DNA of 7,539 nt, from the NCBI GenBank assembly GCA_017958585.1, contig JAGDCK010000101.1:1-7539 (forward strand), in the 5' to 3' direction. Below are positions 1 to 6,000 of this stretch, piece after piece (the first letter of the stretch is position 1; every line of letters begins with the position of its first letter). The notes under the pieces are model-generated. The model had not been told where the DNA came from. It was given only the letters and a program-made list of their open reading frames with translations, and made no database searches. The stretch is from Lachnospiraceae bacterium (GTDB lineage: Bacteria > Bacillota > Clostridia > Lachnospirales > Lachnospiraceae). The translations under genes and the position numbers were made by a program.

Positions 1-722
1 CTGTCAATGAAATCCAGTTTCTCAGCCATGTCCATATTTCCGTAGAGATAGATATAGCTGTTTGAAGGATGATAATATCTTCTGTGGAAATCCAGAAACT
101 CCTCATATGAAAGCTCGGGGATCACTTCCGGGTCTCCACCGCTCTCAAACCCGTACTCCGTGTCGGGATAGAGGGAATCGAAAATGTTTCTTGAAAAGAT
201 CTCGTCGGGATTTGAAAATACTCCCTTCATCTCATTTAATACCACACCGTTTATGGTAAGGTCTCCGGTGTTTTCATCGATCTCATATCTCCAGCCTTCC
301 TGTCTGAAGATCATCTCGTTCTCATAGATGTTTGGATTAAATACCGCATCCAGATACATGTGCATCAGGTTGTTCAGATCCGTCTCGTTGCAGCTTGCAA
401 GAGGGTAAATGGTCTTATCAGGGTATGTCATTGCATTCTGGAAAGTGTTTACGCTGGTCTTTTCAAACTCTCCAAACGGATCCTTAATAGGATAAAGCTT
501 TGATCCGCAGAGCACCGAATGCTCGAGGATATGAGCCACGCCCGTTGAATTCATGTTGGGTGTCCTGAATCCTATATAAAAAGTCTTGTTATTGTCATCA
601 TTCAATAAAAGAGCGACTCTGGCTCCTGTCTTTTTGTGACGCAGGATGTAAGAGTCACTGTTTAAATCCTCTATAAATCTGTGTTCTTTGATCTCGTATG
701 CCTTTAATTCTTCTATCTTCAT
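1..722 (-). CDS. M16C-family zinc metalloprotease (presequence protease-like), N-terminal part, cut by window edge
   Basis: The first 240 residues of a large peptidase are visible; the rest lies beyond position 1. The inverted zinc-binding motif HxxEH is seen as HILEH at residues 64-68, with H64 and H68 as zinc ligands and E67 as the catalytic base. The third ligand is probably E164 in VLNEMKG; the 96-residue spacing from H68 fits the presequence protease/insulinase M16C group. Other family-typical segments are VLCGS (70-74), NAMTYPDKTIYP (96-107) and YYHPSNSYIYLYGN (216-229). There is no signal peptide, so the enzyme should be cytoplasmic. Members of this family are usually about 950-1000 residues and degrade peptides in an enclosed chamber. 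The ATG at 722 has a GGAG ribosome site (728-731) five bases upstream. The gene starts 24 bp after the stop of 747-1169 with no terminator between, so it is probably the last visible gene of a four-gene operon. The physiological substrate is unknown. Confidence 0.93.
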   Translation of the reverse strand, partial: MKIEELKAYEIKEHRFIEDLNSDSYILRHKKTGARVALLLNDDNNKTFYIGFRTPNMNSTGVAHILEHSVLCGSKLYPIKDPFGEFEKTSVNTFQNAMTYPDKTIYPLASCNETDLNNLMHMYLDAVFNPNIYENEMIFRQEGWRYEIDENTGDLTINGVVLNEMKGVFSNPDEIFSRNIFDSLYPDTEYGFESGGDPEVIPELSYEEFLDFHRRYYHPSNSYIYLYGNMDMAEKLDFID

Positions 723-746
723 ATAAACTCCGTTTTGCCTGTATTT

Positions 747-1169
747 TTAAAATGCCATCATGGCAAGTTTGCTTATGGATATCTCACTTACCACAAGCCC
801 GATTCTTTGTTTTTCTTCAAGGGACATGGCTGCAACCGTATCAACCGGCACCACCTTTGTCACATATTCTGTTCTTTTGCCTTTAAATAAAGACTTTTTC
901 TCCTCCAGGACATTTACCTTTACCTTGCATTTAAGCTGCCTGTAAACTCTTAGAGCCGGCGACTTTTCCTGTAAGTAATAGATATTTGTCTCCAAAGTAT
1001 CCTCGGGATCCGCATCCTCTAAAATATATCTTTGAAAGATGATCTGAAGTTTTGCCGGGATGTTCTCATCATCCAGGATCTCAGACAAAGTATATTTAAC
1101 TCCCAAAAACAGGGTGCTTATCTCCTGAATACAATATTTGTTGTCTTCATATACGGAATAATTACTCAT
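747..1169 (-). CDS. Conserved hypothetical protein, possibly DUF6145 family
   Basis: This is a 140-residue, soluble, mixed-charge protein with no signal peptide, membrane segment or cysteine metal motif. I do not recognise a function. It resembles small Lachnospiraceae proteins labelled DUF6145, but that name is from memory and unchecked. Visible features are an acidic middle (ILEDADPEDTLETNIYYLQ), a basic lysine-rich stretch (LKCKVKVNVLEEKKSLFKGK) and a hydrophobic C-terminus (ISKLAMMAF). The start is placed at ATG 1169 because the GAGG at 1176-1179 is then six bases away. The ATG at 1175, which would add two residues, directly abuts the GAGG and leaves no spacer. With this start the gene overlaps the stop of the sigma-like gene by 8 bp (ATGAGTAA), so translation of the two is probably coupled. 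It lies 24 bp before the M16C protease gene. Confidence 0.82.
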   Translation of the reverse strand: MSNYSVYEDNKYCIQEISTLFLGVKYTLSEILDDENIPAKLQIIFQRYILEDADPEDTLETNIYYLQEKSPALRVYRQLKCKVKVNVLEEKKSLFKGKRTEYVTKVVPVDTVAAMSLEEKQRIGLVVSEISISKLAMMAF

Positions 1170-1905
1170 TTTCATCCTCTATATATTCAATTTTTCTGCC
1201 GCTCATCTTTACGGTCTCTCTGATATAGGTTTCTGTAAGGCCCATTTCCTTTGCAAGCTCCGAGACCGTGATCTTTCTCAGGAGATCATCGTAAAGTTCC
1301 TTTGCCTTGTCGTTTACCTTGTTTACTCTGTCCTCAATCTTTTTTTCGGTCTTGTCCGCTGACTCCTGCTCTGCCACCAGTTCCTCCATGCGGTCCATGA
1401 TGGTCTTGATGAGCATCCCTTCCGCCTCCTCCGCATTTTCCGCTGATGAGAGTAAACTGCTTCCAAGGGTAAGTGCCAGATTTCCTTCGCCGATCAGGTC
1501 CTCCAGCAAAACTCCCTGACCTGTGTAGATCTTTGCGATATCCACCACATCCTTTAAAAAGCTTTCGATGAGCATGCCTCTCATGTACTCATCCTTTGAC
1601 ATGGCGCCTATGATAAAGGCTTCTCTCTCGCCCTTTGTATATTCCTTTAACTCATTTAAGCTCTCAAGGTAATTGTCCAGGTAATTTTTTTCCTCGTCGG
1701 TCAGATAATCCTCCTCATCGAGGGGTTTTCCGATACCCACCTTGTGCTTTACCAGGTAGTCATATACCATCTGAAGCTGCTCTCCGCCAAAGTCAAGTTC
1801 CTTAAAGGCCTCCTGAACCTGTTCCTCCGACACGCAGTTACCCTGCTCCTTTGCAAGGCGTCTAACCTCTTCAAGTTTTTTTGCAAATAATACTTCTTTA
1901 TTCAT
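1162..1905 (-). CDS. Degenerate sigma-70-like protein (core-binding region and region 3, no region 2.3/2.4 or region 4)
   Basis: This is a 247-residue soluble acidic protein. Residues about 8-58 look like a region 1.1-type helical domain (LEEVRRLAKEQ, then VYDYLVKHKVGIG). Residues 115-143 (FLKDVVDIAKIYTGQG, LLEDLIGEGNLAL) match the sigma-70 region 2.1-2.2 pattern, in which primary sigma factors read roughly VV-IAK-Y-G-G-DLIQEGN and contact the beta' clamp helices of RNA polymerase. The aromatic-rich region 2.3/2.4 that melts and reads the -10 box should follow, but the chain instead has a glutamate- and serine-rich helical stretch (149-185) without tryptophan. Residues 191-235 resemble region 3, including an HTH-like VSELAKEMGLTETYIRETVK. 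Region 4 is absent. It may bind core polymerase without directing normal initiation; this is inference. ATG 1905 has GGAG (1911-1914) five bases upstream. The gene starts 12 bp after the membrane-protein gene and overlaps the next gene by 8 bp. It could instead be annotated only as hypothetical. Confidence 0.8.
   Translation of the reverse strand: MNKEVLFAKKLEEVRRLAKEQGNCVSEEQVQEAFKELDFGGEQLQMVYDYLVKHKVGIGKPLDEEDYLTDEEKNYLDNYLESLNELKEYTKGEREAFIIGAMSKDEYMRGMLIESFLKDVVDIAKIYTGQGVLLEDLIGEGNLALTLGSSLLSSAENAEEAEGMLIKTIMDRMEELVAEQESADKTEKKIEDRVNKVNDKAKELYDDLLRKITVSELAKEMGLTETYIRETVKMSGRKIEYIEDENE
1176..1179 (-). promoter_or_regulatory. Ribosome binding site deciding the start of the 140-residue protein
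   Basis: On the minus strand GAGG lies inside the end of the upstream reading frame. It is six bases from the ATG at 1169 and zero bases from the ATG at 1175, which favours the inner start. The overlap with the upstream stop at 1162-1164 indicates translational coupling. Confidence 0.6.
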
Positions 1906-1917
1906 AAAATCTCCGTC

Positions 1918-2817
1918 TTATTTTAATTTATGCTCATGTGTGAAAAGATGTTCACTGCAATATTCGTAATTGCCGTTACATTTTGAGCAGAATCTGAATT
2001 CCATGTTGGGGTTTTCCTTTTCGGTTATACCGCAGATCGCACATTTATGGCGCGTTATCATGGGACTCTTTGTCTCGCCCCGGGCTACTTTTCTCTTAAA
2101 TTCCGTCCTTCTCCTTATCTGATCCGGCCTTAAATATGACAGATTCTTTGTGGTCAGATAAAAGATAAGCACATTTAAAAGGGCCGCTGCGATTACAAAT
2201 TTTGTGGCAATGCCTCCCACCACCATCTCGTATAAAAGCATAACGACATCCAGAATTCCAAGCCATTTTACCTTCACAGGGATCACAAACATCAAAAGCA
2301 CCTGCATATTGGGATAAGTAATGGCAAATGCCAGGAATATGGACAGATTAATGTAATACGTGCTGAATGCGGCGGACAGATAATAAAAATACATTTCAGC
2401 CGAATAAACCGTGCCTTCAAGCACAATGTTTCCCGAGCCGTCACCGTATCCCACTAACACGATGATCATCCACAAAAATGCCGCCAGTATCGTAAAGATC
2501 ATACCCGTCCAGAGGAAAGTGTTATACCTGAACACTCCCCAGGTCCTCTCCAAAGTGGTACCTATACTGTAATAGAAAAACAGCATGATCACCGTAAAGA
2601 TGCCTAAAGACCCCGGTGGGATCAAAAGCCATGAAACCAGGCGCCACAGCTGCAGATGATAGACAATGGCATAGGGATTAAGTGACAGAAAGTCGATGAT
2701 GTTCGGTGCGAAAATCTCGATCAGATAACCTATTATATAACATACTATGAGAACCATGGTGAGGTTCTGTATGGCAAAACGCCCGAAGATATCCTCAGCA
2801 GTTTTCTTTCTCTTCAT
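1918..2817 (-). CDS. Rhomboid/derlin-like polytopic membrane protein with C-terminal zinc-ribbon-like tail
   Basis: This 299-residue protein has about six hydrophobic helices between residues 17 and 222, then a basic linker (RPDQIRRRTEFKRK) and a cysteine-rich tail. The signature QLWRLVSWLLIPP (56-68) followed by IGTTLERTWGVFRYNTFLWTG (85-105) matches the rhomboid/derlin fold. The GxSG serine motif of active rhomboid proteases is not seen in the following helices. The last helix has AAALLNVL where active members carry a histidine in an AHxxG-type motif, so this is likely a pseudoprotease. The tail holds C259-x2-C262, C277-x2-C280 and C287, with histidines at 290, 294 and 296, consistent with one zinc ribbon and perhaps a second incomplete site. 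The start at ATG 2817 has AGGAG eight bases upstream; the in-frame TTG at 2823 is only two bases from it and is rejected. It is probably the first gene of the operon. Its partner or substrate is unknown. Confidence 0.85.
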   Translation of the reverse strand: MKRKKTAEDIFGRFAIQNLTMVLIVCYIIGYLIEIFAPNIIDFLSLNPYAIVYHLQLWRLVSWLLIPPGSLGIFTVIMLFFYYSIGTTLERTWGVFRYNTFLWTGMIFTILAAFLWMIIVLVGYGDGSGNIVLEGTVYSAEMYFYYLSAAFSTYYINLSIFLAFAITYPNMQVLLMFVIPVKVKWLGILDVVMLLYEMVVGGIATKFVIAAALLNVLIFYLTTKNLSYLRPDQIRRRTEFKRKVARGETKSPMITRHKCAICGITEKENPNMEFRFCSKCNGNYEYCSEHLFTHEHKLK

Positions 2818-2825
2818 AACCAAAA

Positions 2826-2830
2826 CTCCT
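2826..2830 (-). promoter_or_regulatory. Ribosome binding site for the rhomboid-like gene
   Basis: AGGAG on the minus strand is eight bases from the ATG at 2817 and two from the TTG at 2823. The spacing supports the ATG start. Confidence 0.65.
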
Positions 2831-2848
2831 TAAAAATAATCTGAACTC

Positions 2849-2877
2849 ATTTTATCATTTTAACTTTCTTTCGTAAA
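2849..2877 (-). promoter_or_regulatory. Predicted sigma-A-type promoter for the minus-strand operon
   Basis: On the minus strand TTTACG (2872-2877) and TAAAAT (2849-2854) are separated by 17 bp, matching four and five of the six consensus bases respectively. Transcription would begin near 2842, leaving a leader of about 25 bases that contains the AGGAG site. The surrounding DNA is AT-rich, so chance matches are possible. Confidence 0.45.
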
Positions 2878-2938
2878 CGTCCCATTTGTTTTTTAATAGT
2901 GTTTATAAATATTTAATCAGTTATCTGCCGTGGTAAAG

Positions 2939-2967
2939 TTGCAAATAAAAAAAATAAGTTTTATAAT
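2939..2967 (+). promoter_or_regulatory. Predicted sigma-A-type promoter for the activase/dehydratase fusion gene
   Basis: TTGCAA (2939-2944) and a perfect TATAAT (2962-2967) are separated by the optimal 17 bp. Transcription would start near 2973-2975, giving a leader of about 40 bases before ATG 3013. The promoter is independent of, and divergent from, the predicted minus-strand promoter, with about 60 bp between the two sets of boxes. Confidence 0.6.
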
Positions 2968-2970
2968 TTC

Positions 2971-2994
2971 ACCGTTGAGCGTTTTTTCAACCGT
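2971..2994 (+). promoter_or_regulatory. Imperfect dyad at the predicted transcription start (possible operator or leader hairpin)
   Basis: The arms ACCGTTGA (2971-2978) and TCAACCGT (2987-2994) pair over eight positions with a single C-C mismatch, around an 8-base loop (GCGTTTTT). The dyad begins four bases after the -10 box, where a repressor could block initiation, or it could form a small 5' hairpin in the mRNA. No T-run follows the second arm, so it is not a terminator. Confidence 0.35.
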
Positions 2995-3003
2995 GTACTA
3001 ATG

Positions 3004-3010
3004 AAGGTGG
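3004..3010 (+). promoter_or_regulatory. Ribosome binding site deciding the start of the fusion gene
   Basis: AAGGTGG lies between two candidate starts. Its AAGG is five bases upstream of the ATG at 3013, while the upstream ATG at 3001 is preceded by GTGTACTA with no Shine-Dalgarno match. A third in-frame ATG at 3019 is also possible. The conserved protein begins near residue 11, so all three starts keep the domain intact. Confidence 0.55.
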
Positions 3011-3012
3011 TA

Positions 3013-6000
3013 ATGAGTATGAATTTATTAGAAGGACAGGCATCCCTGGGAATTGACATAGGATCCACAACTGTAAAAATTGCGGTACTTGACGGGGATA
3101 ACAACATTCTTTTCTCCGATTATAAGAGACATCATGCAAATATCAGAGAAACACTGTTTGAGCTTGTCGGCGCAGCCTATGAAAAGCTTGGTGACCTCAC
3201 GGTTTTTCCCGTTATCACAGGTTCAGGCGGTCTCACACTTGCTAACCATTTAAATATCCCCTTCACCCAGGAAGTTATCGCCGTTGCCACTTCCCTTGAG
3301 ACATTTGCCCCCCAGACCGACGTAGCCATCGAACTTGGCGGTGAGGATGCAAAGATCATATATTTTGAAAACGGTAACGTGGAACAGCGTATGAACGGTA
3401 TCTGCGCAGGCGGAACCGGTTCATTTATCGACCAGATGGCTTCTTTATTAAAAACAGACGCCACAGGTCTGAACGAATACGCAAAAAGCTATCAGTCACT
3501 ATATACTATCGCAGCAAGATGCGGTGTTTTTGCTAAGACGGACATTCAGCCCCTCATCAATGAAGGTGCCACAAAACCGGATCTCTCCGCATCAATCTTT
3601 CAGGCTGTTGTAAATCAGACTATCTCGGGACTTGCCTGCGGTAAACCTATTCGCGGTCACGTGGCCTTTTTAGGTGGTCCCCTTCACTATCTCTCAGAGT
3701 TAAAGAACGCTTTCATCCGCACTTTAAAGCTGGATGCGGAGCATACCATAGACCTTGAAAACTCTCATCTTTTTGCCGCCATCGGCTCAGCCCTTAACGC
3801 AAAAGAAGACATATATTATTCATTAAGCGATATGGTTAACAACCTCTCCTCAGATATCAAAATGGAATTTGAGGTTGAGAGACTTGACCCCCTCTTTAAA
3901 AATGAGGAGGAATACCGTATTTTTTCCGACAGACACGCCCTCACAAAAGTCAAAAAAGGCGATCTGTCCACCTACAGCGGAAATGCATTCCTGGGAATAG
4001 ACGCAGGTTCCACCACCACAAAGATCGCACTTGTGGGTGAAGACGGAACACTCCTCTATTCATTCTATTCAAATAATAACGGTTCACCGCTCCTTACTGC
4101 CATCCGTTCCATCAAAGAGATTTATTCCATGCTTCCAAAGGATGTTAAGATCCTTCGTTCCTGCTCCACAGGATACGGCGAAGCTCTCTTAAAGGCAGCT
4201 TTGAAGCTGGATGACGGAGAAGTGGAAACCATAGCCCATTACACTGCGGCTGCATTTTTCGATCCAAAGGTTGACTGCATCTTAGACATCGGCGGTCAGG
4301 ACATGAAATGCATTAAGATCAAAAACGGTACCGTGGATTCCGTACAGTTAAATGAGGCATGCTCTTCCGGATGCGGTTCCTTTATCGAGACCTTTGCGGT
4401 GTCTCTTGCTCTCTCCGTTCAGGAATTTGCCCACGAGGCCCTTTTTGCAAAGCACCCCATTGACCTTGGTACCAGATGTACCGTATTTATGAATTCAAAG
4501 GTAAAACAGGCGCAGAAAGAAGGCGCTTCCGTAGCGGATATATCCGCAGGTCTTGCCTACTCAGTTATAAAGAACGCCCTGTTTAAAGTAATAAAAGTTT
4601 CCGACGCATCCGAACTTGGACGAAACATCGTGGTTCAGGGCGGAACCTTCTACAATGATGCGGTTCTTAGAAGTTTTGAAAAGATCGCAGGCTGCAATGC
4701 CATAAGACCGGATATTGCAGGAATCATGGGAGCCTTCGGTGCAGCACTTATCGCAAGGGACAGATACGAAGAAGGTTACAACACCACCATGCTCTCCTAT
4801 GAGGATATCTGCGAACTTAAATTTGAGACATCCATGGCAAAGTGCGGAAAGTGTACAAACAACTGCCGTCTTACCATCAACAAATTCTCAGACGGAAGAC
4901 GTTACATCTCCGGAAACCGTTGCGAGAGAGGTATCGGCGGAGTTAAAAATGCAAACAACGTACCAAACCTCTATGAATATAAATTAAAGAGGATCTTTGA
5001 CTATAAGCCCCTTGAGGAATCTGAGGCAAAGCGCGGATTAATCGGACTTCCCAGAGTACTTAACATGTATGAAAACTATCCCTTCTGGCATACGTTTTTT
5101 ACTTCCCTTGGATACAGAGTCGTACTCTCCCCCGCTTCCACCAGAAAGATCTATGAGATGGGTATCGAATCCATCCCCAGCGAGTCAGAGTGCTACCCGG
5201 CAAAGCTTGCCCACGGACATGTGGAATGGCTTATCCAAAACGGCGTAAGGGAGATCTTTTACCCTGCTGTTTTCTATGAGAGAAAAGAGGTTGAGGGCGC
5301 AGGAAACCATTACAACTGCCCCATCGTCACCTCATACTCTGAAAATATCAAAAACAACGTGGAGAGCCTTGCGGCAAACAATGTCCGCTTCAGGAACCCC
5401 TTCATGTCCTTTAAGAATGTGGATACCATAGCCGAAGCCCTCGTATCTGAATTTAGCGATATTCCCGAAAAGGAAGTTAGACACGCTGTGCTCCTTGCCT
5501 GGGATGAAGCCGCAAAAGTCAGAAAAGACATAAGCGATAAGGGCGAGGAAGTCCTTCGCTATTTGAAAGAAACAGGTAAACACGGAATCGTCCTGGCAGG
5601 ACGTCCCTACCATATAGACCCTGAGATCAACCACGGTATCCCTGAGCTTATAACAAGCTATGACATGGCAGTTCTGACCGAGGATTCCATCTCACACCTT
5701 GGTCATCCGGAGAGACCTCTTATCGTAAGCGACCAGTGGATGTATCATTCAAGACTCTATGCCGCTGCAAGCTACGTGAGAACCGTTGACAATCTCGATA
5801 TCATCCAGCTTAACTCCTTCGGTTGCGGCCTTGATGCCGTTACCACGGATCAGGTAAATGATATCCTCTCAGGCTCAAACAAGATCTATACATGCTTAAA
5901 GATCGATGAAGTAAATAACCTGGGGGCCGCAAGGATCCGTATCAGATCCCTTCTTGCAGCCATCAATGTACGCAAGCGCCAGGGAAAATTTGCGGAGGTT

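Noticed and set aside
62..259. Plus-strand open frame of 65 codons opposite the M16C gene
   Set aside because: It lies antisense to a clearly recognisable protease segment and shows no family resemblance.
698..1519. Several plus-strand open frames (698-886, 760-945, 1032-1223, 1307-1519)
   Set aside because: They are antisense to the 140-residue and sigma-like genes, which have proper ribosome sites and operon spacing; the frames have Ser/Phe-rich shadow composition.
1162..1905. Annotation as a functional RNA polymerase sigma factor
   Set aside because: Regions 2.3/2.4 and 4 are not visible, so promoter recognition cannot be supported; only resemblance to regions 2.1-2.2 and 3 is claimed.
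1918..2817. Annotation as an active rhomboid intramembrane serine protease
   Set aside because: Neither a GxSG motif nor a catalytic histidine in the final helix can be found.
2881..2960. Possible terminator or riboswitch in the AT-rich divergent intergenic region
   Set aside because: There are only A- and T-runs, with no stable inverted repeat or recognisable aptamer core.
3001..3012. ATG at 3001 as the start of the fusion gene
   Set aside because: No Shine-Dalgarno sequence precedes it, and the codons after it contain the ribosome site that serves the ATG at 3013.
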